Below are positions 9,906-18,965 of a stretch of 64,000 bases of DNA, piece by piece (the stretch's first letter is position 1; every line of letters starts with the position of its first letter). Origin of the DNA: Diploptera punctata (lineage: Eukaryota > Arthropoda > Insecta > Blattodea > Blaberidae). The notes under the pieces are model-generated. The model ran no database searches. It saw only the letters and a list, made by a program, of their open reading frames with translations, and had not been told where the DNA came from. The stretch is from positions 1,260,501 to 1,324,500 of the forward strand of contig JASPKZ010001598.1 in the NCBI GenBank assembly GCA_030220185.1. Reading direction: 5' to 3'. The position numbers and the translations under genes were made by a program.

Positions 9906-10199
9906 TAACATGTTTTCCGCCTGCACAAAACACTTGGATGGGTAATACATATGTCGTGAGGATTGGGACAAGGGACCTAATGGACAACAAGGAAATGAAA
10001 GAGCTTCTAGAAAAAACCGTCGCAATTTACAAAACCACATAAATTATAACGAAATTCTAGTGAGAAAAAAACAGGTAAGTCTCTTTTTCTTTGAAACCTA
10101 TAAAACATACCGGTACTGTTAGTTGTATAACATACATCATTTTAGCCACAAGATCACAAGAAACATCTCTGCTTTCGATACCACAGCACAGGACATGTT
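9906..10199. other. Unassigned AT-rich sequence
   Basis: No support for genes or repeats in this interval. Confidence 0.3.
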
Positions 10200-11193
10200 T
10201 ATGCAGTAAGAGTTCCTTATTCGCGCTGTCATTATTTGCGGGTTAAAAAATTGCGACACAGTTCAAATTTTTAGGGTCAAATCCGCATTCAAATGGAGAG
10301 GAATTTTCTCGGTCTTCAATTATTTTTTTTGATAAAATTTGTATTCGCGGATTCTTAAGGTATATTAGAAAGATTAGTATCCTTTATTAATACATCGACA
10401 ATTTTTTTAACTGCAGTCACATCTCAAAGTGACTTTTACAAAGAGCGATTCAAATAAAATCGACAAATCAATATCAAAGTATAACAAGCCTCATTGTCAC
10501 TAAGCCTAAAGTTCGTTGTTAAAAGTATTTCATGTGCCGCTATGTCCGTTGATAAATGCCACCCTCGCCACGATCGGTGTTTTATTGTTTCAACTTGTCA
10601 TTCGTTGCAATAATTTTGATTGAATCACACGCGTCTCTTCTGCTTCGTTGCCAATTTATAATGTCGAGTAAAAGGAAAATTGTTCAAAATCTCTCATTAA
10701 TTGATTTTATTTTGATAAATTTTATTTTATTTTGGAACCTTGGAATGTATCCCCTATAAAGCCATACATATTGCCATTCCATATTCGCAGTTTCTGTATT
10801 AGCGGCATATTTTCGGAACGTATCCCCCACGAGTGGCTAAGGCAGGAAGCCTTGGAGCGGAGCTACGGGACTTGCGCTGGTTCGAGTCCCCATGGGGGAA
10901 GAAATTATCTCATGGTATATCGGTCAGTATGGGACAGGTGCCTACCCAGCACCGTGAGGCATTTGGGTAGCTACAATAAGTAGCGGTTCCAGGTTACGAA
11001 AACCAGCTATAACGGCTGGGGAACTCGACATGCTGACCACATCACCCCTGCACTGGCTAGGTGATCATCTACCTCTGTGATTGACACAAGTGGATGTGAG
11101 ACCAGCAGCCGGCTGGTAGCCTAAGGGCCTTCTAGGCCTGTCGCTCCATAAAATGTATTTATACCCCGCGAATAAGGAGCTTGTACTGTACTG
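10200..11193 (+). mobile_element. Tigger/pogo-like remnant, copy 2 (shorter)
   Basis: Colinear with 8130-9307: TTATTCGCG end, ATCCTTTATTAATACATCG, TTTTACAAAGAGCGATTCAA, CCTCATTGTCAC-AAGCCT, GTTTCAACTTGTCATTCGTT and TTGGAACCTTGGAA. It ends ATACCCCGCGAATAAGG then TTGTACTGTACTG. The region coding the HTH remnant in copy 1 is reduced to MSSKRKIVQNLSL (start codon near 10661). A SINE-B copy is inserted between ACGTATCCCCC and ATACCCCGCG. Confidence 0.65.
10829..11150 (+). mobile_element. SINE-B (tRNA-derived), copy 1
   Basis: The head CGAGTGGCTAAGGC and box B GGTTCGAGTCCCC match tRNA Ser/Leu-like internal promoters. The body contains GGTCAGTATGGGACAGGTGC, GCATTTGGGTAGCTACAATA, GCTGACCACATCACCCC and ends GCAGCCGGCTGGTAG then TTCTAGGCCTGTCG. 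It interrupts the Tigger-like copy 2. It has no protein-coding capacity. Confidence 0.85.
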
Positions 11194-11195
11194 AA

Positions 11196-11588
11196 AGGTG
11201 TTTTTTTTTAATCCAATGCCCCAGGTTGTCATTTTAAGACATTTCTGGTGTTCTCTCCTGACATTGGCGTAATTGTAACCCACTTCTGAGATTGCGGCGC
11301 CCGGAAGGCGGGGTTACGCTGCCCCGATAATATGATGGGTGATAATAATGATGGCGATGATGATGATGATGATGATGGTGAACCAGAAGAGTCCTCAATC
11401 CTAAATATAACCTATGGTGAATATGAATGATAATGATTATGATGGCCATATGATGTTCTGGGACCGTTTGTCTTACAGGTGAAGGAAAACCCTGAAAAAA
11501 TCTCACTCAGGAAACTTGTCCCGAAAAAGGGATCGAATCCGGGCACGCTGCGTGACAAGACAGCACGTTACCTCGAGACCACAACGGT
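11196..11588 (-). mobile_element. SINE-A2, copy 2
   Basis: On the minus strand: CCACCGTTGTGGTCTCGAG head, box B GGATTCGATCCC, then the A2-type body with GGCGCC and CAGGAGAGAACACC, and an A-rich tail opposite TTTTTTTTT at 11200. A GAT/CAT-rich variable tract lies at 11340-11380. It is followed by the same subrepeats as copy 1. Confidence 0.85.
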
Positions 11589-11589
11589 G

Positions 11590-11790
11590 GACCTAGAAGA
11601 TAATACTGCATCATAGTATAATGAGAAGTTAGACTTATGACTGTCTTTTGTTTTGGTTCAACATACAAACTGTTGAATAGTAGCCTCTGTTATGAAAAGT
11701 AAGACTTCTGACTGTCTTTTATCTTGGTTTCACACCCTAACAGTTGAATAAATATACTATCTGTATTGAAATCTTATTTTATGACCTAAC
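11590..11790 (+). repeat. Subrepeats adjoining SINE-A2 copy 2
   Basis: Two units of the array seen at 5222-5680 (AGAAGTTAGACTTATGACTG; TGTCTTTTATCTTGGTTTCA; ACAGTTGAATA) followed by the same TATCTGTATTG stretch. The order SINE-A2 then subrepeats is identical at both loci. Confidence 0.75.
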
Positions 11791-11794
11791 TATG

Positions 11795-11818
11795 CCAGCT
11801 TAAATAAAGCATTAGGCC

Positions 11819-11861
<43 letters not shown>
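11795..11861 (+). repeat. CR1-like 3' end scrap and (ATT)n
   Basis: ATGCCAGCTTAAATAAAGCA resembles the 3' end of the CR1-like LINE (GCCAGGTAAAATAAAGCT at 31270) followed by ATT units. The motif TTAGGCCTATT interrupts the ATT start, an example of the TA micro-insertion described in the findings. Confidence 0.6.
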
Positions 11862-11862
11862 G

Positions 11863-12208
11863 TCCACCACTGTTGTCTCGAGGTAGCGTGCTGCCTTGTC
11901 ACGCAGCGGGCCCGGGTTCGAGCCCCGGTCGGGGCAGTTTTTCTGGGTGAGGTTTTTCTCGGGGTTTTTCCTCACCTGCAAGACAAATGTCAGGAAAACT
12001 TTAAGGCCCAAACGGTCCCCGAAATCATATGGCCATCACCATCATCCTTATCATTATCATCTCATCGTCATCATCCTTCACCGGTGTGGAAAGCAACGGG
12101 AAGCTACCACACTACAATTCCCTAGTAAAGCTGCAAAGCATAGCATGAAAATGCTATGATTGCAGTGAAAGACCTGCCTTCGGGCAGAATTACTATGGGT
12201 GGATGGAT
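11863..12208 (+). mobile_element. SINE-A, copy 2, inside an (ATT)n tract
   Basis: TGTCCACCACTGTTGTCTCG head, box B GGGTTCGAGCCCC, body colinear with the other copies, CTGCCTTCGGGCAG hairpin and a GGATGGAT end. ATT repeats lie on both sides (11819-11861 and 12206-12335), so it inserted into the microsatellite. Confidence 0.9.
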
Positions 12209-12237
12209 TATTATTATTATTATTATCATTATTATTA

Positions 12238-12335
<98 letters not shown>
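12206..12335. repeat. (ATT)n microsatellite
   Basis: About 130 bases of ATT units with two small interruptions near 12226 and 12241. Confidence 0.95.
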
Positions 12336-12504
12336 GCAACCTTAACAAACCTTGGAAGTAAATAAATCCATGAAAGAATTGTGCTTCTACTGTTTCAACA
12401 CTTCTGAATTATAGTGATTTCCATGGAGAATCTAATGATATCTCGGAATTTTATTTGGGCAGAAAAGAGACTTACCTCCCTGTTTACCTGACCCTTCCTA
12501 TATA

Positions 12505-13272
12505 CAGGGTGTTGCAAAAAACACCGACAACGAGGAGAAGTGGTATATTGAGATATGTTGACCATTTTTTAATAAGGCACCCATGTCCGGAAATGATGCT
12601 TTTTTACACTATGAGTAGCTAACTTCTCATGAGTTCCGTTGGTGCGTTTTCACACTATTACTAGTTAATTATGCCTCAAGAGTTCCGTTAGTTGATTTCA
12701 ACACTCAATACTTGACAATACTGTCACAGTCACATCAAGTTTCAAAATATCCACCTCGCGTCTCGTTGCAGTGCGTACATCAGCGGTGTAATGATTGGCG
12801 CATACGTTCAAATATGCCTGGCCTCGTTTCAATTATATCTGTAGCAGCGTGGATTCGGGCTATAAGACCCATACATGAATACTGGAGTTTGGTAAACAGG
12901 CTGTATCATGTCGCCCCATAAAAAGTAATCCAGAGGGTTAAGATCAGATAATCTCGGAGGTCATGGGACTGTCCCCCTCGATATGTATACGTGGTGTCCA
13001 AATGTCTCGTCACATTGGCATTGAAGTGAGCTGGAGCTCCATCGTGTAGCAGCCACATTCCGTTGCGAAGCCACGTATCATAGCTTCCGTACCTGTGACG
13101 TGTTGTCAAGTAATGAGTCTTCAAATCCGTCGAACTAACACTGATCTTGAGACATAATTAAGTAGTCATAGTGTGAAAACGCATCATTTCCGGACATGGG
13201 TAACTTATTAAAAATGTTCAACATCTCTCAACATACTACCTCACCTCCACTGTCGGTGTTTTTCTTGCAACA

Positions 13273-13274
<2 letters not shown>
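12505..13274 (-). mobile_element. Mariner/IS630-like DNA transposon with long inverted ends
   Basis: The left end CAGGGTGTTGCAAAAAACAC (after TA at 12503) and the right end (complement GGTGTTGCAAGAAAAACACC) are inverted repeats extending past CCATGTCCGGAAATGATGC, over 100 bases in total. The final CTG-TA of the right end is replaced by a (TA)n tract. The interior holds a decayed transposase on the minus strand. Window edges 1-152 and 63904-64000 carry related ends. Confidence 0.8.
12700..13124 (-). pseudogene. Decayed DDE transposase, C-terminal half
   Basis: Minus-strand frames read WLLHDGAPAHFNANVTRHLD, where the HDGAPAHF motif contains the second catalytic aspartate region of IS630/Tc1/mariner-like transposases. 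Then come degenerate versions of the Y-RGG ... RSPDL-PLDF-LWG block (here DYLILTLWITFYG) and of the C-terminal IFERMRQSLH-R ... ETRGGYFE block. Stops and shifts break it. The N-terminal DNA-binding half is missing. Confidence 0.7.

Positions 13275-13307
<33 letters not shown>
13274..13307. repeat. (TA)n microsatellite
   Basis: Alternating AT for about 33 bases between the mariner-like right end and a SINE-A copy; probably expanded from the TA target. Confidence 0.9.
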
Positions 13308-13308
<1 letters not shown>

Positions 13309-13309
<1 letters not shown>

Positions 13310-13617
13310 CCATCCATCCATAGTAATTCTGCCCGAAGGCAGGTCCTTCACTGCAATCATAGCATTTCCATGCTATACTTGCAGCTTTACTAGGGAATTG
13401 TAGGTGTGGTAGCTTCCCGTTGCTTTCCACACCGGTGAAGGATGATGATGATAATGATAAGTATGATGATGGTCATATGATTTCGGGGACATTTGTCTTA
13501 CAGGTGAGGAAAATCCCCGATAAAAACCTCACCCAGAAAAACTGTCCCGACCGGGGATCCAACCCGGAACCGCTGCGTAACATGACAGCACGCTACCTCG
13601 AGGCCACAGCGGTGGAC
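13309..13617 (-). mobile_element. SINE-A, copy 3
   Basis: Minus orientation: starts on the right at GTCCACCGCTGTGGCCTCGAG, has a mutated box B (GGTTGGATCCCC), and ends on the left with the TTCG-loop hairpin and ATGGATGGATGGA. A segment after CATATGACC is shortened compared with the other copies. Confidence 0.85.
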
Positions 13618-13630
13618 ATATCTATGATAT

Positions 13631-13840
13631 GAAAAGAAAAATTAATGCTTGGGTCGGGATTTGAACCCGAGTCTCTAAACTCTGTACGTTTACGCTCTAA
13701 CCATCTGAACCACTCAAGTATTCCAACACAACCATACATTTTCCTTATATATGTAGTATTCTCAATTCACACGAGAGGTAGCGGGAAGTCGTTCCAACTG
13801 ACATCTAGCGATCACCATAACAGGTAAGTACATTTTTTAA
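13631..13840 (-). mobile_element. SINE-D (tRNA-derived), copy 1
   Basis: On the minus strand TTGAGTGGTTCAGATGGTTA and, 33 bases later, CTCGGGTTCAAATCCCGACC form a tRNA-like head (boxes A and B), ending at GCATTAATTTTTC. The plus-strand right part (ATACATTTTCCTTATATATG to CACCATAACAGGTA) would be 5' of the head. A second copy lies 300 bases downstream in the same orientation, so the pair is a local duplication or double insertion. Confidence 0.65.
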
Positions 13841-13930
13841 AGAAAATATTTACTTTATAGCAGTAACGCTTGTATATTTAGATGTTATAACTATATTTTT
13901 TACATTTGGCAATGAAGGCAAATATGATAA

Positions 13931-14133
13931 GAAAAGAAAAATGAATGCTTGATTCAGGATTTGAACCCGAGTCTCTAAACTCTGTACGTTTAGCGCTCTA
14001 ACCATCTGAGCCACTCAAGTATTCCAACACAACTATACATTTTTTCTTATATATGTAGTATTCTGAATTCACACAAGAGGTAGCGGAGAGTCGTTCCAAC
14101 TGCCATCTGGCGACCACCATAATAGGTACGATT
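13931..14133 (-). mobile_element. SINE-D, copy 2
   Basis: About 200 bases closely matching 13631-13840 including GAACCCGAGTCTCTAAACTC, the box A region, TATATGTAGTATTCT and AGTCGTTCCAACTG. It carries GCGCTCTAACCATCTGAGCC where copy 1 lacks one base, and so keeps a better box A. Confidence 0.65.
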
Positions 14134-14963
14134 TTTTTAAATATATATATAATAGGCACGACGCGACACATTTGATGATGGCATTGGATGCTAAGTACAA
14201 AGGACAATGGAAGACCGTTGTGAAGAAAGTCAATGTTTATTTCAATCGTAGAGCTACGAAGATAAAGACTATATATGTATGGTGAGTTTATCACACATCC
14301 GCACGGCCATGAACCTCTGAGATCCACAGAGTTACACTGTTATGTAAATAATTTCTAAATGTAGTTTTCTTTCTCTCATGGGAAGAGTAGAATTTCGAGA
14401 AACTTAAATTCCTTGTAAAAGATGCAACTGGCAAAATTCCGAGTAATTTCAAACGTATGCCCCCATTCTTTATTTGCACTGTTACATCACACATGACGGA
14501 AACGGAAGTGTACAGTTAACATGTTTCTTGTCACTTCTATCGTCACCCCTGGCCGTGTCACCGAGCGGGTCGTCATCTGGACTAACCTAGACTTAAAATC
14601 CAACTCAAAGACTGCCTTCACTAAGTACCCAAGTAACAAAATAAAATAAAATTAAAAAAAGGATCAAATTTTTCGTTTGTGAAACCATGTTAGGAAGCGC
14701 ACAGAGGAAGGTTTTACCGGGAAAAACAAGGATTCTTAGAAAGTGCGGCAGTTAAGAAACCAATAACAAACTTCAGCGCTTCTCAACTTCTTGTGATGTG
14801 CATCTGCTTCTTTAGTTGTCACTCAAAACAAGTTCCTTCCCAAGAAATAAACTTTCTTCAGAATATCTATCTCTTCATTCATCATGCTATTAAAATCTGA
14901 GATCGCAGAATTTTATAATTTCTAATACACTTAAATAATATAGAATATAACTAGGCCTAACGC
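14134..14963. other. Unassigned sequence
   Basis: Short AT microsatellite at 14143-14152 and otherwise no recognisable element. Two open frames on the minus strand (about 100 and 67 codons) have no familiar motif. Confidence 0.35.
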
Positions 14964-15577
14964 GTTGGCACTGTGGAACCCGTAGGTTCAAGGCCGCGCG
15001 GATATAAGCTCTCCATATATCCCTATCCTGAGCTAATGCTTTCCAATCATCCCCTACATAATCTACTTCCCTCAAATCATAGCCAATGTTATTCTCCCAC
15101 ATCATTCTTAGTCTAACAAATGGGCGTTTTCCCTCTGGTTTTCCTACAAGAAGCTTCCATGCACCTCTTTCATTCCCCGTACGTGCCACATGTCCTGCCC
15201 ATCGCAGTCTACGAGACTTAACTCTTCTCATTATACTTGGTTTCCTATAAAGATCATATAGTTCAGTTATGTAGTCTTCTCCATTCACCTATCTGTTCAT
15301 CCATCTTTGGTCCAAAAATTTTCCTAAGAACTTTATTCTCAAATACTCGTATCTCTTTCCTCCCTTAAAGTCAGAATCCATGTTTCGCATCCATATAATA
15401 TAACTGGTAGAATAATAGTTTTATATATTTTCCGTTTAAAGTTTTTTTAAAAGGAGTTGGGACGTCAAGAGCCTCTGTAATGTATAGCCTAATAGCACGC
15501 ATTTCCAGAATTGAACCTATCTTTAATTTCTTTGTGAATTTCATTCCTGTTTGTGATTATTGTTCCTAGGTATTTGA
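14964..15577 (-). pseudogene. RTE-like LINE, 3' half of an interrupted copy
   Basis: Minus-strand translation gives KSRRLRWAGHVART, RGAWKLLVGKPEGKRPFVR, ENNIGYDLREVDYVGDDWKA and LAQDRDIWRAYIRAALNL, the C-terminus of the RTE-like family. It stops abruptly within the codons for FKYLG, exactly where the plus-strand copy begins. The other half is at 18062-18457. The 3' end lacks the usual GTAA tail. Confidence 0.85.
15568..15577. repeat. Target-site duplication, left copy
   Basis: AGGTATTTGA here is repeated at 18062-18071. Removing the sequence between restores colinearity of the minus-strand RTE-like copy. Confidence 0.9.
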
Positions 15578-15579
15578 GT

Positions 15580-15903
15580 CTTCATGAAGATAGTAACGAC
15601 AACGGGGTTAGATTAGTCACATTTGCCACATCAAAGAATCTGATTGTTAAGAGCACAATATTTCAGCATAAGGATATTCATAAATACACCTGGACGTCCC
15701 CAGATGGAGAAACTCGGAACCAGATAGATCATGTATTAGTGGATAAACGCTGGCACAGTAGCATCATTGATGTTAGATCAGTTAGAGGGACAGACTGCAA
15801 TTCGGATCATCATCTGGTCAGAGTGAAAATCAGACAACGGCTATCGCTTATGAGAGGAACGAATGCTAAAGATGATTCAGTAAAATATGAATTAAAAAAC
15901 TGA
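15580..15903 (+). pseudogene. AP-endonuclease C-terminal part of the RTE-like LINE
   Basis: The frame reads LHEDSNDNGVRLVTFA, FQHKDIHKYTWTSPDG, NQIDHVLVDKRW and GTDCNSDHHLVRVKI. The NQIDHVLVD and SDHHLV blocks are the conserved end of LINE endonucleases, with the SDHH histidine expected at the active site. This domain would nick the target DNA. The catalytic N-terminal half (first Asn/Glu residues) is lost by 5' truncation, and a stop at 15901 separates it from the RT. Confidence 0.85.
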
Positions 15904-16079
15904 GAAATGATGAAATGCGGCAAGAATACCAAATCAAAATTGCTAATAGATTTGAAGTACTGGGATCTTCAGATGACAATGTGGCAAACGAAGAAGAAAC
16001 TGATATAAATAAAGAATGGGAGGCTTAAGAGATACTATTAAATTGTCAGCATCAGAAAGCATTGGTTGTTTAAAAAAAG

Positions 16080-16637
16080 AGGCAAAACAAGAAATGGTTT
16101 GATGAGGAATGTGCCGACATTGTAAAAAAAAGAAAACTAGCAAAAATTAAATGGTTACACGAGCCAAATGAGGTAAATTTCGAACAATTGGGTAGTATTA
16201 GACGGGAAACCACTACGTTACTAAAGAGTAAAAAGAGGGAATATTTGAGAGAGAAGATTAATGATCTTGAAATGAATGCAAACAATAGGAACATTAGAGA
16301 ATTATATCAGGGAATTAGTATAGAGAAGAAAGGGTTTCAGGCTAGAACAAACATAATTCGAAATGAAAATGGGGATATGATTGCAGATTCTAGGAGTATA
16401 TTAAATAGATGGAAAAGTTACTTTAATCAGCTATTAAATGTACATACAGAACAGGACATTGAGGAGGATAAGTTACAGACAGCAGAAATGCTAATCGCAG
16501 AGCCAAGTGCATTAGAAGTTGAAATGGCGATTGAAAAATTGAAGATGTATAAAGCATCAGGTTCAGATGAGATCCCAGCAGAACTGATAAAATCAGGGGG
16601 AGAAAAAATTGATGGACAAGATACGCTGGTTGCTTAG
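16080..16637 (+). pseudogene. Linker and RT N-terminus of the RTE-like LINE
   Basis: Reads KKWFDEECADIVKKRKLAKI, REYLREKINDLEMNANNRNI, FQARTNIIRNENGDMI, LNRWKSYFNQLLNVH, and MYKASGSDEIPAELIKSGGE. KASG-DEIPAELIK is RT motif 0/1. The frame ends DTLVA; the next frame begins 28 bases earlier, so one frameshift near 16610 separates it from the main RT frame. Confidence 0.85.
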
Positions 16638-18033
16638 TATGATTTGGGAAAAAGAAGCTCTTCCAGATGAATGGAAAGAATCAATTATCGTACCAATTTA
16701 TAAGAAAGGAGATAAAACTGATTGCAACAACTACAGGGGCATCTCATTACTTTCAACTTCATACAAAATTCTTACAAATATATTAGTAAGCAGACTTACT
16801 CCCTACATTGATGACATTCTAGGAGATCATCAATGTGCATTTAGAAGAAACAGGTCTACAACAGATCAGATTTTTAGTATAAGACAGATTTTAGAAAAGA
16901 AATGGGAATATAATGGCACTGTACATCAACTATATGTAGACTTCAAAAAAGCATATGATTCAATTAAGAGGGAGAAGTTATATAGTATCCTGCTGGAGTT
17001 CGGAATTCCTAAAAAGTTAGTTAGACTTATACGAATGTGTCTAAATGGCTCAAATAGTAGGGTGCGTGTAGGCAAACAGTTTTCGGACACTTTTGAAATC
17101 CAGAATGGGTTGAAGCAAGGAGATGCACTATCTCCTCTACTATTTAATTTTGTACTAGAGCATGCCATTAAATCTTTGGAGAATGAGGAAGGCTTACAAC
17201 TGAATGGTATTAATAAGCTGTTAGTTTATGCTGATGATGTAGTACTATTGGCCGATAGCGAGGAGATACTAAAGGCCAACACGCACACACTATTGAGTAA
17301 CACTAAGAAATTAGGACTGGAAGTAAATATCAGTAAAACTAAATATGTGGTCACAGGTAGAAATTCAGTATATAATGGAAATGGACAGCTAATGACAAAT
17401 GAGGGAAATTTTGAGGAAGTGGCTGAATTCAAATACCTAGGAACAATAATCACAAATAGGAATGAGACGCACAAAGAAATTAAACATAGGCTCAATTCTG
17501 GAAATGCATGCTATTATGCATTGCAGAGACTTTTGATGTCCCAACTCCTTTCAAAAAACGTTAAGCTGAAAATATATAAAACTATTATTCTACCAGTTAT
17601 ATTATATGGGTGCGAAACATGGACTCTTACTTTAAGGGAGGAAAGGAGATTACGAGTATTTGAGAATAAAGTACTTAGGAAAATTTTTGGACCAAAGAGA
17701 GATGAACAGACAGGTGAATGGAGAAGACTACATAACAATGAACTACATGGTCTTTATAGGAAGCCAGATATAATGAGAGTAGTTAAGTCTCGTAGACTGC
17801 GATGGGCAGGACATGTTGCACGTATGGGGAATGAAAGACGTGCATGGAAACATCTTGTAGGAAAGCCAGAGGGAAAACGCCCAGTTGGTAGACCAAGAAT
17901 GAGGTGGGAAAACAACATTAAGTATGATTTGAGGGAAGTAGATTATACAGGGAATGATTGGAAAGCATTAGCTCAGGATAGGGATGTATGGAGAGCTTAT
18001 GTCCGCGCGGCCATGAACCTACGGGTTCGATAG
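16609..18033 (+). CDS. Reverse transcriptase of the RTE-like LINE (474-codon frame)
   Basis: This is the longest credible coding frame in the window. It would copy the element RNA into DNA at a nicked target. Visible motifs: WKESIIVPIYKKGDKTDCNN and YRGISLLST near residues 22-48; motif A VDFKKAYDS near 108-116; motif B NGLKQGDALSPLLFN near 165; catalytic YADDVVLLA near 206-213; EFKYLGTIITN near 270; and the C-terminal block RLRWAGHVARM near 398, ending AMNLRVR. The start codon is internal to the RT, and the frame is joined to upstream coding only by a frameshift, so the copy is probably inactive despite an intact catalytic core. Confidence 0.9.
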   Translation: MMDKIRWLLSMIWEKEALPDEWKESIIVPIYKKGDKTDCNNYRGISLLSTSYKILTNILVSRLTPYIDDILGDHQCAFRRNRSTTDQIFSIRQILEKKWEYNGTVHQLYVDFKKAYDSIKREKLYSILLEFGIPKKLVRLIRMCLNGSNSRVRVGKQFSDTFEIQNGLKQGDALSPLLFNFVLEHAIKSLENEEGLQLNGINKLLVYADDVVLLADSEEILKANTHTLLSNTKKLGLEVNISKTKYVVTGRNSVYNGNGQLMTNEGNFEEVAEFKYLGTIITNRNETHKEIKHRLNSGNACYYALQRLLMSQLLSKNVKLKIYKTIILPVILYGCETWTLTLREERRLRVFENKVLRKIFGPKRDEQTGEWRRLHNNELHGLYRKPDIMRVVKSRRLRWAGHVARMGNERRAWKHLVGKPEGKRPVGRPRMRWENNIKYDLREVDYTGNDWKALAQDRDVWRAYVRAAMNLRVR

Positions 18034-18061
18034 TGCCAGTGAGTAAGTAAGTAAGTAAGTA
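18034..18061 (+). repeat. RTE-like 3' tail (GTAA)n
   Basis: GTGCCAGTGAGTAAGTAAGT and further units after the stop codon. Comparable GTAA or GTTA tails end the copies at 34560, 49490, 43556 and 51636. Confidence 0.9.
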
Positions 18062-18457
18062 AGGTATTTGAATTCAGCCACTTCCACAAGATTTCCCTCA
18101 TTTGTCATCAGCTGTCCATTTCCATTAGGCCTATATAATGTATTTTTATGTGTGACTCTATATTTAGTTTTATTGATATTTACTTTAATTCCTAATTTCT
18201 TAGTGTTACTCAATAGTGTGTGCGTGTTGGCCTTTAGTATCTCCTCGCTATCTCCCAATAGTACTACATCATCAGTATATACTAACATTTATTAATACCA
18301 TTGAGTTGCAGGCCTTCTTCATCATCTAAAGATTTGATGGTAGGCTCTAGTACAAAATTACATAGTAGTGGAGATTGTGGATTTCAAAAGTATCCGAAAA
18401 CTGTTTGCCTACACGCACCCTTTGTGCCATTTAGACACATTCGTATAAGTCTAACTA
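18062..18457 (-). pseudogene. RTE-like LINE, 5' half of the interrupted copy
   Basis: Minus-strand frames read RLIRMCLNGTK, NPQSPLLCNFVLE, EEGLQLNGIN, YTDDVVLLGDSEEI and EVAEFKYL, then stop at the duplication AGGTATTTGA. The catalytic YADD is altered to YTDD. It continues at 15577. A six-base GGCCTA insertion is visible at 18128-18133 relative to the other copies. Confidence 0.85.
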
Positions 18458-18709
18458 GCGTTTACAATATAATACAAAATATATATTGATTAAATGTATT
18501 ATTTTTAATAAAACATAATAAAAAGGAAAGTGTAGAAACTTTGCGTACTTAAATTTGTGTCGAATTGCACATTATAGGCCTACAACAATTATTTCAGTTT
18601 TACATGATTTCGTTTTCACTGCATTCCGACAAATATAAATAAATGCTAATAACTAATGTAAAATAGTGACTTAGCGAGGAATATATTAATGGATAAAAAA
18701 GTTGTCCTT
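18458..18709. other. Unassigned AT-rich sequence
   Basis: I see no recognisable element; a TATAGGCCTACAAC motif occurs at 18574. Confidence 0.3.
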
Positions 18710-18965
18710 ACATGGCTATCTTCTACTGTGGAATTGCCGGTAATGAAACAGCTGATTTTCTCGCCAAAAAGGATCTCGTATTGAACAATTACCTAGAGCT
18801 AATTAATCCACGGTAAAACGCCATATAAAGTTTAAATCCAAAATTATGAAAGACAATAGACTTTAAACAGTAGCCAGAAATATAAAATGGGAATCCATCC
18901 AATGGCTGATTGGCTAAAATTCGAGCTTTGGCCTCCCTATGTTGGGTTTCTGTACGTATTTGTTT
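18710..18965 (+). pseudogene. RNase H domain remnant of a LINE
   Basis: The plus strand reads FYCGIAGNETADFLAKKDL, matching the GH-GI-GNE-AD-LAK motif that ends the RNase H domain of Jockey/R1-type LINEs (with GH eroded). Downstream text continues at 20055, so the interval 18966-20054 is inserted material. Confidence 0.75.

Larger units (their letters stand above)
15578..18061 (+). mobile_element. RTE-like LINE, longest copy (5'-truncated)
   Basis: A 2484-bp insertion begins inside the endonuclease domain and ends TAGTGCCAGTGAGTAAGTAAG with further GTAA units. It is flanked by a perfect 10-bp duplication (AGGTATTTGA). Domain order is AP-endonuclease end, linker, RT with YADD, and a C-terminal RLRWAGHVARMGNERRAW domain. 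RTE assignment rests on this two-domain layout and the short tandem tail; a related clade is possible. Confidence 0.9.

Noticed and set aside
13637..13725. tRNA gene on the minus strand
   Set aside because: Two copies with shared non-tRNA flanks and an eroded acceptor stem fit a SINE head better than a gene.
14964..18457. Twin-priming (5' inversion) of one RTE-like element
   Set aside because: The plus segment is complete at its 3' end with a tail and has a 10-bp duplication; the outer halves make a separate colinear copy, so nesting explains it.
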